Assembly (NCBI GenBank): GCA_021442155.1
Contig: CM038215.1
Span: forward strand, 214,762,982 to 214,826,981
Source: Cymbidium sinense
Lineage: Eukaryota; Streptophyta; Magnoliopsida; Asparagales; Orchidaceae
Length of the DNA: 64,000 nucleotides
Direction of reading: 5' to 3'
Under the pieces are notes generated by a model. It searched no databases, had not been told where the DNA came from, and worked only from the letters and a program-made list of their open reading frames with translations. Position 1 is the stretch's first letter, and the number at the start of each line of letters is the position of its first letter. Shown piece after piece: positions 24,656 to 35,160 of this stretch. Made by a program: the position numbers and the translations under genes.

Positions 24656-25877
24656 ACCTTGAAATTTCCAATATTATAGTCATAAAAATCGATTTTAACG
24701 GTTAAAATAGAAACCCTAAGCCCTAAAAAAATACGTGGTCATCTAAATTATTATTCTTTTCTAACAATTAGGCCATAGATTCTTTCGTCATCATATTATT
24801 TTTATTCTTTTCTAATATATCATCTTTATAAGTTTTGTTAACTTGGGGAATATTAAATCAATCAATAAAAAATATTTTATTTAAAAATACTTTTGATATA
24901 ATAAATTTATTTAAGAATTATAGGTCTTCTTCACATTTTGATCCGATGCTTTTGCAGGTACCTGTCCTTTAATAATGCCTCAGCTTTTTAGCATGCGATA
25001 TTTCTATCGTGAAACAATATATTTTTGTATGAGTAGGTCTTTCATTGTTCATAAGAAATAAATAAAGTAAAATTTTGATGAGAATCATCTTTGACTAACA
25101 TATATATATATATATATATATAAAATTTTAGGCATTATCTAATTCTAAATAAGGATGATTTTAATGTGTTTGAGTAGTGCTTTTTGAAAAGAAATAAGAT
25201 AGCCCCAACATAAATTTCAATTGAAGTTGATCCTTTAATAGGCTATCAATGTAAGTTAGATCCAACAAGAGAAAATTGAATTATTGAGCCAATAGAGACA
25301 AGAATTTATCAACCTTAATTTAAGACAATTTTTGACAAATAACAAAAAAAGGTAGTTTAATGCACAATAAAGATATTTTTATATGGGTATTAAAAAAGAA
25401 ATAAATTATTGGACCCTATCTAGTTGAAATGGTTTCCGAAAGTTATAGAGGCCTACCCTTTCTTAAAATTAAACAAAAACATTGATTCATGCAAAAGTTC
25501 TAAACTATTGTGGATGTACCTTCTTATGTATTGTAAGTGATTGAGAGTAATTAGGACAATTTATCTTCTTGAAGCAGGGGCCATCAATTTGTAATTGGTG
25601 AGCAACTGAGATGATGCAACAATCCTTTTTCTTAAGGGAGGGCTTTTGTATGAATTAAAGTTAGCAGGTGATTAAAGATGATCAACAAAGTCCCAATCTT
25701 TAAAGATAGTGAGATTAGCCAGATATATTTAAGAGAAAATGATCTTGAAGAAAACGATGGTAATTTAATAGGTGAAGATAGAGAGGGTGACCATTCAAGC
25801 TAGTTTACTCCACTAATAAAGGGTTGTTTGCTAAAATTAATTAAAGAGAGTGAAGAATTAGCATACAAAAATTATGT
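24656..25877. other. Unassigned AT-rich stretch
   Basis: No gene seen. Contains a short (AT)n tract at 25100-25122. Confidence 0.4.
25100..25122. repeat. (AT)n microsatellite
   Basis: About 11 AT dinucleotides. Confidence 0.95.
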
Positions 25878-25990
25878 GCAAGGCACCTTAGTCAAGTGGT
25901 TGGGAACTTAAGCTTTCAACCAAGAGGTCTTAGGTTTAAGTCTATGCACATGCATTGTGTGTGCGAGTTTGAGATTAAACTTGCTCAAAT
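25878..25990 (+). mobile_element. tRNA-derived SINE (head region)
   Basis: Contains split RNA polymerase III promoter boxes in tRNA spacing: A-box-like TTAGTCAAGTGG (25888-25899) and B-box-like GGTTTAAGTCT (25933-25943). Between them lies TTTCAACCAAGAGGTCT, a tRNA Ser/Leu-like arm. The flanks do not fold into an acceptor stem, which argues for a SINE head and against a functional tRNA gene. The 3' end is not clear. Confidence 0.55.
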
Positions 25991-26842
25991 GTCTCAAAAC
26001 AATTATTCAAAAATGCAATCTTTCAATGAAAAAGTTCATTAAAAGTTTTGGATCTCCTTATCTTAATTCTCTCTTACAACCTCAAATTAGTTAAATTTGC
26101 TTTCTAGCAGTTGGTTGGGATGTAACATCTCATGTTGATGTGGCACAAGGAGCTTTTAGATCATGAATATAACTAACGACCAAAGTTATAATCTTGAAGG
26201 AAGCTATAGGAAAGTAATGGGCTCATTGTAAGCAATGGACTATTTATGAATGTTGTGTTCTTACCAAAAATATTAACAAGATCATAAGAAGATAATTATG
26301 AATGTTGCGACCTCACTAAAGAATCACAAAATACATAACCTCATTATTTGAAAAAGAAATGTCAAAACAATTTGTTAACCAAGAATCTTAGAAACTTTTG
26401 GCTCTAATACAAAAGTTGGTGTGGCCTATGATTGGATCACTTGGGGGTGACCTAATTAATGGTTGACAGGTTTTTCTAAGTTTCTTAGGAAAGTCAAGAT
26501 AAGTGTGGTGATGTTAGATTTGAGATGAAGTTTAAGATGTGGATTTTAATATGGTCATCCAGCTCAAGACATGACTATAACATAATGCAAAAAAATCATA
26601 TTTGCACTCCTTTTATAGAATTCCAAATGAGTTGAACTAAAATGTAAATTGTAGGGGAGTGTCTAATTGCAATCTAAAAATATTTATAATTTTAAAACAA
26701 AATTATTTTTAAGAGATTTTTTTTCCAATTCTAGGTTAGAGAGTATTTTTTCTAGCCAACAACATAAAAATTAAAATTAGACTTTTGAAAAATAGATTTA
26801 GGATTAGAATTGAAGCTAAAATTCTTGAAAATAATATGTTGT
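25991..26842. other. Unassigned stretch
   Basis: No gene seen. AT-rich DNA up to the start of LTR D. Confidence 0.4.
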
Positions 26843-27336
26843 TGTTGACCTCACTTTTGGAGTGAGGATTGATCACTCCAACCTAAGTTTAGGATTCTTC
26901 TAGACACATATGTTTTCTTAGTGCTAGGACACTTCTAGTGACTAAAGGAACACTAAACCCAGGCCTAGAGACTTTTAGGGCACAACTTTAGGTCTAGAGC
27001 TTACTTTAGGATGAGTAGGCTTCACCTATCCTAAGGCCTAAAATGACACTCATACCCATAAATTTTGAACATAAAACAAATGATTGAAACCTCAACATCA
27101 ACCCATCAATTGGCCTTGGTTGAATCTAATTTCCAATTCAAGCTCCAAGCCAAATTAATTTGAACCTTAACTTAAGCTGAACCCACTTCAAATCCTATAA
27201 CTCCATTCAAACCAACCCATGCAAACCAAACTCAATTCAATTCTATCAATTGTTCTAATTATCCAATGGATCATTTCAAACTATTCCAACACTTGCAATC
27301 AAGCCAGCTAAATCAATTAGATTTAAGTAACCAAAG

Positions 27337-28340
27337 TTAGCCCATTTGACTTAAAAGGTTAAAATTTGTTAAAACCCAATCGAAACCAAATCAACTTTAG
27401 TCAAAGCCACCAATCAACCTCAAATTCATCATTAAACACACTCCAACCATCTATAGCCCAAATTGGACCAAATTGACTTGACTAAATCACATAAACCAAA
27501 GTGACCTAAAAGGTCAAATTAGGCCAAACTTCAATCAAACCCCCATTGGATCTAATCAAGCTATCCAATCTCTATATTGGTGATTATAGGTCACTATTGA
27601 ACACTCCATTACAATTAATTGGACTTAACCAAGCCAATTTGATCTCTTAACCAAAGTTGATGCAAAGTGACCTAAAAGGCCAAGTTGGGCCAAATCATGT
27701 TCTAAGCCAAATCAATTACAATAAATAACTCTCATCAACCACAAATTAAATATCAACATTACTCAACCACCAATTAAAGTCAATTGAACCTAACCAAGCC
27801 AATATGGCCCCTTTAACCCAAGTTGACCCAATTTTACCTAAACTGCTAAATTGGGTCAAATCAAATCCTAAACCAAATTGATTGAAACAAATGCTTCTGA
27901 CAAGTCACCAATTGAATATTAAACATGATCCAACCTTGAATTGGACCCAATTTGGTCAACCCAGCCCAATTGGCCTACTTAGCTCAGTTTGGCCTAAAGG
28001 GTCAAATTGAACCAATCACTCCCTAATCCAAATCAATTCAAATCAACTCATCCAGTCAATCACCAATGACCAATTGAACATAGACCTAACCCATGCTCAA
28101 GACAATTTGACTAATTTGGTCAAATTGGTCAACATGACCCATTTGACTCAAATGAAACCATATGAAGCAAATCCAAATCTAAGTCAAACTGAACCAAACC
28201 AATTGCACCACTTCATTCCAAATGACCAATTGAACTAAACCAAACTTCATTTGACCCATTTTGGTCAAAATGGTCAACTTAGCCCAATTGTGCTTATTTG
28301 ACCTACATGTGTCAAAATGAGCCAAACCCAACCAAACCAA
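27337..28340 (+). repeat. ~160-bp tandem array, about seven units, in LTR D
   Basis: A landmark of the type GACCTAAAAGGTCAAATTAGG..AAA recurs at about 27340, 27504, 27668, 27835, 27990, 28137 and 28300, a period of roughly 150-165 bases. The units are degenerate and rich in the half-palindromes TTGACC and GGTCAA. Confidence 0.7.
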
Positions 28341-29514
28341 ACTTAGCATGACTCATCCTTAGGTCACCATGGGCCTGCTCAAGTGGGCCCAACTCTCGAT
28401 GAACTCGAGTTGGGTCAAGATCATTGAATCAAGTCCTCCAAATGAGACCAAATCTATATTTGGATGGGTTCTCCAACTCCCCAACCCTTGGCAGTCACCT
28501 TTGGCCTTTCTTGGATAGAGGATCACTGACCTAACCTAACCTAAGGTTGTTGGTTTTAGTCTTTGGCCAAGAGAGGGTGAGCTCACCCATGGGTAACCAA
28601 TGGTTCACCTAAGGAGGAGTGTACACTCCATGGGAACCTACTATACTCCCTTAGTCTCTCACACACATCCACCTCAACAGTCTCCTACCACCTCCGACCA
28701 CCCACTCCGACCGAACGACTACCAAAGGCTAAGCTAATCTCAACCCTTGGTTTAATTTAAGAGGAGAGTATACACTTCTCCATCCATTCAAACTCAACAA
28801 AGACCTTCCTCAAGGCCTTTCGAGTAGTCCCAGAGAATTCCCTGAGCCCCCTATGCACCACATCACCAATGAGACTAACCTCCATTCAAACTCAAGAGCC
28901 CCATCCATCCAACCTCACCAAACTTTCGCTAAAGTCAAATTAACTGTGCCCACATCCTTACCACACTCCGGCGACTCAAAATGAATTGATTCTCGGTCGA
29001 TTTGACCACTGGAAAGCATCCCTAGACCAACCCTGGTGACTTCTGTGATGGCATTCTATCCATAGATCAATCGACAAGGAGGCAGCTCGAGATCTTCTCA
29101 ACAGGGCTTCATCTCTCCAAGACGAAGCTACCTTTGTCGGTGGACCATTGATTTGACCCCTAGGTGTTAATCTTTTATGAAATGAATTATGTTTTCATGT
29201 GATTTCCATCGTAGGATCTCTTTAGATATCTTCACTAATAATTTTGGAGTCAATTTCACCGTCAAATAAGCTTCGGTGAGCTCAGATCAAGCAGTGGAAG
29301 GCGAACGATGTCCGTCTTCTAACATGCAAGGGATGATAGATAACCGGTTTTCTATTTTGCATGATTAATCATGCTAGAAATCTTGGTTTAAATCTTTCAT
29401 AATCACAAGATTAATCTCGACCGTCCAATCCAAGATCAGACGATTGGGATGAAATCGCGTCCATCGCCGTTGAGTTAGCAACTGCGTTAGACATTTTAAA
29501 TTACCAATACCATG

Positions 29515-29557
29515 GTGCCACGTGGAAAGTGCCAGCGTGTTAGTGTCCACGTGGCAC
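29515..29557. promoter_or_regulatory. Inverted pair of G-box (CACGTG) motifs in LTR D
   Basis: GTGCCACGTGGA (29515-29526) and TCCACGTGGCAC (29546-29557) are exact reverse complements 19 bases apart, each with a CACGTG core. Plant bZIP and bHLH factors bind such G-boxes. The other copies have degraded counterparts (~36335-36372 in E, ~63702-63740 in H). Function is inferred only. Confidence 0.5.
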
Positions 29558-30939
29558 TGATGGTTTAAAATGATTAATTAGGTTTAAAATTTTAGTTCAA
29601 ATAGCAAGAATTTCAAAAATTAATACCTAATTATAGAAAAATTCAAAAAAATACAAATAAACCTACTTTGGAAAGCTTAGATATAGGAGAATTTAATAAA
29701 AATAAAATCCTGAATAAATTTTTAAGGAATAGTGCTTAATTAAGATTTGAAGCTTAGGATAATTATCTTAATTAAGGCTAAATTACTTGGCTAATTCATT
29801 CCAAATTTGGCATGATGGTTCTATGTGATGTCCTATGCATCTCATATTTTTCTTGGAATTATTTACCATGTAATTTAGAAAATTCTAAATTTTTAATCCT
29901 AATTACCCATTTTAAGTGATTTAATAATTATTAAAATCAATGAACACTAAAATTCAGTAATTAGAGATAATTAATCAATGAAAATAGTGAGAATAGCATG
30001 GGAGCTAATTATGAGTCTCTCTCCTAATTTATCCCAAATGTGTTCCCTTAATGAATTTAATTAATATGTTTTGTAATTAAGGACAAATTAAAGAAATTAA
30101 TAATAAAATTAATTTAAATAACTCAAGCATCAACCCATTAATCCCTTTATGTGTTTAATAACATAAATTCATTAAAGAAATTATGATTCTCCCATTGGAG
30201 TGGGGAAATTATAAGAGTATTTAGCTTGAATATTTCTTTCATTAACTTAATTAACTCTTAAGCATGAGCCTAATTGCATTAGATCTATCTAGGTACATTG
30301 CCAATTTTATTTTCCCAAAGCATATCATTGAAGGCTCATGCTTAAGTGTTTAATAAAATTAAAGAAGCTTGGGAGGGGTAATCAAATTGATATAATTAAT
30401 GGATTGAACCTAATTAATTTATAAAAATGTATTTAATTTCTTTCCTTCAACATATTAAACATCTAAAATGGGATGGCATGAATTATAAGTATAATTTCTC
30501 CTCCTTAGATTTTAATAACTTGAATTTTAAATTAAACCTTAACGATGCTTTGATTAAGCTTAATAGATATTTATTTAACTTGATTGTCCTTATGGTTTAA
30601 TGAAATCAAGTATGTTGAGTGGTGATATTTAATTACTCTCTTTCAATTATCATAAATGTGTATGTCATGTGCTTCATGTGTTCATATTTTTAAAATTAAA
30701 AGAATATAATTGAATTCAAATTGCATGAGTTAAATAACTGCATTATAAGGTGTGACTATTATCTCTAGTAAATCTCAAATTATTTTAAAAATCTATTTTA
30801 ATTATGAATCAAATGACTTGAAACTTAAACCAATGCTTATTGTAAATACTTAATGAAATGTTCATATATTTATAATTAAAAGATGGCTATGAATGGTTTT
30901 GTTCCTATGTTCTATGCTTATGTTGAGATGTATTTGAAT

Positions 30940-31290
30940 TAACAAGTATATAGTATGGACATCCCAGGAACACGAGCCTTTAAGTAGCCCCAAGGAGGTC
31001 TTAGATAATCTCACTTTCTTGGTTTAACAATGGCACATACTTGCTTAATTTAATTTATTTATACACATATAATAGAATAGAAAGTGAAACCCCTTTCTTT
31101 ATGACATTTAGCTTTACATAAATAAAAATATTTATACATAACCCTTGCATGATTTTGTTTCTATGATTATGTCTATTCTTATATGTATTTGAATTAACAA
31201 GTATATAGCCTAGACATCTCGAGAATATGAGGCTTTAAGTAGCCCTAAGGAGGTCTTAGATAATCTCACATCCCTAATTTAGTAATGGCA
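30940..31290 (+). repeat. Duplicated ~240-bp box in LTR D
   Basis: Two copies of AAGTATATAG..TAGACATC..GAGCCTTTAAGTAGCCC, followed by AAGGAGGTCTTAGATAATCTCAC and then a GGCA(C/T)ATACTTG word, start at ~30943 and ~31198. The same pair is seen in copies A, C, E and G. Confidence 0.85.
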
Positions 31291-31990
31291 TATACTTGGC
31301 TAAATCCCTAATACATATTTACATATGCTTAAATATGAGATGAAATCTCTTTTTTTTATCAAATTCAAGCATCAACATTCATTAAGTGTGCAAAAATATG
31401 AGTATATTGCATGTATATGTATATACTGAATCAAATATTAGAAAAATTAAAAAGGAAAGAGCATGGATATTATTGATAATGAAAGGAAGTAGTGAAATAT
31501 TACTCATGTGATTGTGAGCTAAATTCATTGATCTTAAGATGCCTTTCATGTTCGAATAAGATTCATCAAACTAATCTAAATTAGGCTAAGTAAAATTCAT
31601 AAATGGTTCATTAAGAGAATTAAAGCCATAATAATTTAACTCTAGGAGTCAACATAAGCTAGGGATGAAAGAGTTAAGCCTTTTTCTTTTCTTTAGCATG
31701 ATTACATCTTGAGTAAGTAGTGAACAAAATAAAAAGAACACATAAGTTAAAATCCAATCAAGCCACTAAAATACTTAAAGTGAAACCATCCTTAATGGAC
31801 AATTTAAACAATCCAAAGATTTTAGAAAATTCCAATTCTAAATATCAATTAAGATATACCACACTCAGCTTTAACACACACATTAGAATACTAAGTCATC
31901 GAATTTAGTATTAGGTTAGGCTGGTGTATGTTGTGATGATATATTACATTTTTGATGTAATATTTTTAGACTCAATGTTAGGATTATTCT

Positions 31991-32640
31991 ATGCATAGAT
32001 TAGATGTGATTATAGATAAACGTTTGAAGTCGAATTAGAAATGGTGTAGGCGTGATTATAGATAAACGTTTGAAGGATAATATTATAAATATTAATATAT
32101 TTAGAGAAAGAATTATAGCTTTAAAGATTATTATTGATATTAAGATTATCAATATTAAAAGTGTTTATGCTCCTCAAGTAAGTTTGGATGTAGGCTCAAA
32201 AAAAATTTTTGGAATGAATTAAAGGGAATAATATGAAAGATACCTCTTGAAGAAAAAGTAGTTATTGGAGAAGATTTAAATGGACATGTTGGTAGAGTGG
32301 TAGAAGATTTTAAAAGAATTCATGGTGGCTATGGATTTGGAGTGACTAATGAAGAAGGTAAGATTATATTAGATTTTTCTTTAGCCTTTGATTTTGTAGT
32401 TGCTAATTCTTTATTTAAGAAATGAGATAAGCATATTATTACTTATAAAAATAGATCTAGTAAAACATAGATTGATTAATTTTTATAAGAAAAATAGATA
32501 ATTTAGATTGTAAAGATTGTAAGGTCTTTCAAAGTGAAAGTTTAAGTACCCAACATCAACTGTTAGTTTTAGATTTTAAGATGAAAGATTGTAAGATGAA
32601 AAATAAATCAAATTATTATCCTAGGATTATATGGGGCACT
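31991..32640 (+). pseudogene. RTE-like LINE, endonuclease part (5'-truncated)
   Basis: Plus-strand frame with S-V-Y-A-P-Q-V (~32160-32185), E-K-V-V-I-G-E-D-L-N-G-H-V-G (~32255-32295, the metal-binding D-L-N-G motif of LINE endonucleases), H-G-G-Y-G-F-G, and then after several stops an S-T-Q-H-Q-L-L-V-L-D-F-like end (~32545). This matches the plant LINE endonuclease family often annotated as craniofacial development protein-like. Stops (for example at ~32245 and ~32420) show it is inactive. The N-terminus, including the WN motif, is missing, as usual for 5'-truncated LINEs. A 24-base word is duplicated near the 5' end. Confidence 0.75.
32006..32075. repeat. 46-bp-spaced direct duplication at the LINE 5' end
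   Basis: GTGATTATAGATAAACGTTT(GAAG) occurs at 32006-32029 and 32052-32075. Confidence 0.9.
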
Positions 32641-33256
32641 TAAAAAAAACTCATAAAAATATTTTTAAGAGCAAGCTACAAGAGCTTAGAATTTGGGATG
32701 TTTATACGGAAGCTAATGTTATATGAAAAAAAAATAGCAAGTAAAATTAAGCAAGTTACAAAAAATATACTTGGAGAATCAAAAGGAAAAGCTTCTTTTA
32801 ATAAAAATAGTTGGTTGTGGAGTCAGATTGTGCAAGAAAAGATGAAAAATAAGAAGCATTATTATAAAACTTGGTTTAGATGTAAAACTTGATGATATTC
32901 CAAGAAAAGTGTGGAAATATTTAGGAGATCAAGGAATTTATTGGCTTAAAAATAGTTTTAATGTTATTTTAAAGACTAAAAAGATGCTAGATGAGTGGAG
33001 AAAGAGTTTGTTGGTTCCTATATTTAGGAATAAAGGTGATGCACAAGAGTGTGCAAATTATAGAGGAATTAAGTTAATGTGTCATACATTAAAATTATGG
33101 GAGAGAGTAATTGAGTATATGTTATGATGTGATACATAAGTTTCTCACAATCAATTTGGTTTCATGCTAGGTAGGTCTACTATGGATTCTAAACATTTAT
33201 TAATAGGTTTGATGGAGAAGTATAGAGAAAGTAAGGAGGATATACATGCATCTCTT

Positions 33257-33410
33257 CTTCAGTATCCTCATACTCTTTACAGTTCCCATTGTTCGTTTCT
33301 TTTGCTCATCCCTGTGCCATCATCACAGCTCTTCTTCGGTCTCTTCGTGCTCTTTACAGTTGCCATTGTTCTTTTCTTTTTCTCATTCTTGTGCCTTCGT
33401 TGCATCTCTT
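33257..33410 (+). mobile_element. 154-bp pyrimidine-rich insert in the LINE RT, with 10-bp direct repeats
   Basis: TGCATCTCTT stands at 33247-33256 and again at 33401-33410. The 154 bases added between are absent from the expected LINE protein, and omitting one repeat plus insert puts upstream and downstream parts in one frame (I-H-A-S-L joined to A-G-I-L-F-I-D-L). The insert consists of two similar ~75-base halves, each with CTCTTTACAGTT.CCATTGTTC. It has no frame of its own beyond a chance open one. It could be a tiny retroposon or a filler from repair. Confidence 0.65.
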
Positions 33411-33723
33411 GCAGGTATACTATTTATTGATTTAGAGAAAGCTTATGATAAAGTTTCAAGAGATGTTCTCTGGAGAGTTCTAGAAAAGAAAGTAGTTAAT
33501 ATTGGTTATATTCAAGTCATTAAGGATATGTATAGTAAAGTTGTTACTTGTGTCAAAATACAAAGAGGATTGACAAAATATTTTCCTATTTCAGTTGGAT
33601 TACATCAAGGATCAATTTTTAAGTTCTTATCTTTTTGCTCTAGTTATGGATGTTCTTACTAGAAGTTTATAGGAAGATGTACCTTGGTGTATGCTTTTTG
33701 TTGATGACATCCTTCTTGTTGAT

Positions 33724-33728
33724 AAGAC
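33724..33728. repeat. 5-bp target site duplication (left) of LTR E
   Basis: AAGAC, repeated at 40683-40687. Five bases is the usual Ty3/gypsy and copia duplication length. Confidence 0.9.
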
Positions 33729-34220
33729 TGTTGACCTCGCTTTTAGAGTGAGGACTCATCCTTTCCATCTTAGACTTAGGAGCCTTTTAAAGACCTGGAT
33801 TTCCCTAGTCATGGGACACTTCTAGTGATTATGGGAACACTACACCCAAGCTTAGAGACTTAGGAAGGCATACATGAAGCTTAGGTTATACCATAGGACA
33901 AATAGGTCTTACCTATCCTATGGCCTAAACCAAAAACCCATGCTTATCCACTCATCCAAAACTAACCTCAAGCCAACACAACCAACCCTAATTGAATCTT
34001 GTTTCCAATCAAAGCTCCAAGACAAATTAACTTAGCCCTTAACCTAGGTTAATTCTATCATCATCCTATAGATCCAACCCAAAGCCCATTCAATTGAAAC
34101 TAAATCTAGATTATTTTCACAAAAGCACTCCAACCATTCAATACTCTATTTCAAACCCTCCCAAGACTTACAATCAAACTAATTGAACTAAATGAGTTCA
34201 ATTGGCTCAAGTTGGCCCAT

Positions 34221-35160
34221 TTGACCTAAAAGGTCCAAATGAGCCAAAATCCAATCAACCCTAACTCAATTGCAATCAAAGCCATCAATCAACCCTAAAT
34301 CCATCATTGAACTCTTCTCAACACTCAATTCAATCCAACTCAACCTAATCAACGCATTTGGTCCACTTGACCCAAAGTTGTCTAAATGACCAATTTGATT
34401 CAAAATCAACCCATCCAATCTCCTCTATGATAATTGTTGATCATTCTTGATTGACCAAATGCAATCAATCAGGTCAAACCAAGCCAACTTGATTGAGTTG
34501 ACCTAATTAACCCATATGGGCCAAAATGAACCAAAACTCATTCCAACCTCAATTGATTGAAATCAATTACTCCCATCCAATTATAAATAGATTATTGAAC
34601 ATAATTCAACCACCAATTGAACCAAATCAAGCCAACTTGGGCTCTTGACCCAAGTTGACCCAATTAGACTTAAAGGGCCAAATTGGGCCAAATCAAATCC
34701 TAAACCCAATTGATTGAAATCAATGCCTCTAATTGATCATAAATTGATTATTGAACATTATCCAACCTTCAATTGAAACTAATTTGATCAATCCAACCCA
34801 ATTGACCCATATGACCCAATTTGACCTAAAGGGTCAAATTGAACTAAATCATTCTCTAATCTAAATTATTCAAACCAACACCATTTTTAAATGATCAATT
34901 GAACCTAAACCCACCATCCACCCAAGCAAATTTGGCCAATTTGATCAAATTGGTCAACTTAACTCATTTGACCCAAATAAACTCATATGAGTCAAAATCA
35001 AATCCACCTTAAATTATACCAAGCCAATTGCACTAATACATTCCAAATCATCATTTGAACATACCCAACCCTTGGTTTGACCCAATTTGACCAATTAGTC
35101 AACCTAACTTAAGCGAACCCCATTTGACCCATATGGGTCAAATTGAGCAAAGCCCATTCA
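34221..35160 (+). repeat. ~155-bp tandem array, about seven units, in LTR E
   Basis: The landmark GACCTAAAAGGTCCAAATGAG..AAAATC and its variants recurs at about 34221, 34371, 34512, 34668, 34826, 34970 and 35128 (period ~141-158). The number and order of units match LTR D, so the array predates the insertion of both copies. Confidence 0.7.

Larger units (their letters stand above)
26843..31990 (+). mobile_element. Giant LTR, copy D, first part (host of a LINE)
   Basis: Starts TGTTGACCTCACTTTTGGAGTGAGG at 26843. Blocks in order: CTAGTGACTAAAGGAACAC segment (26940), tandem array (27337-28340), transition with CTCCAACTCCCC and CCACCTC (28460-28720), CACGTGG pair (29515-29557), AT-rich block (29560-30930), duplicated box (30940-31290), and TAAGTCATCGAATTTAG at ~31890. 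It is collinear with LTR E. At ~31990 (GTTAGGATTATTC) the LTR is broken by an RTE-like LINE and resumes at 41461. A ~430-base segment of the LTR, including the promoter region seen in E, is absent at the LINE junction. Confidence 0.85.
32641..33728 (+). pseudogene. RTE-like LINE, reverse transcriptase part 1
   Basis: Continues the same LINE. Between endonuclease and RT are stretches such as W-L-W-S-Q-I-V-Q-E (~32810). The RT region shows E-W-R-K-S-L-L-V-P-I-F (~32995), K-G-D-A-Q-E-C-A-N-Y-R-G-I-K-L (~33035-33080), N-Q-F-G-F (~33150), [11 protein letters not shown] (~33421-33455) and F-V-D-D-I-L-L-V-D-K (~33688-33720), the catalytic YADD-type box. A 154-bp insert interrupts the part just before the F-I-D-L motif. 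LTR E enters after V-D-K. Known role: target-primed reverse transcription. Dead because of the stops, the insert and the LTR. Confidence 0.85.

Noticed and set aside
25885..25945. Functional tRNA gene
   Set aside because: The A and B boxes are degenerate and the ends do not pair as an acceptor stem; a SINE head explains it better.
33164..33430. Separate secreted or membrane protein suggested by a Ser/Leu/Phe-rich 88-residue frame
   Set aside because: The hydrophobic part is the 154-bp pyrimidine-rich insert in a LINE RT read in a shifted frame.
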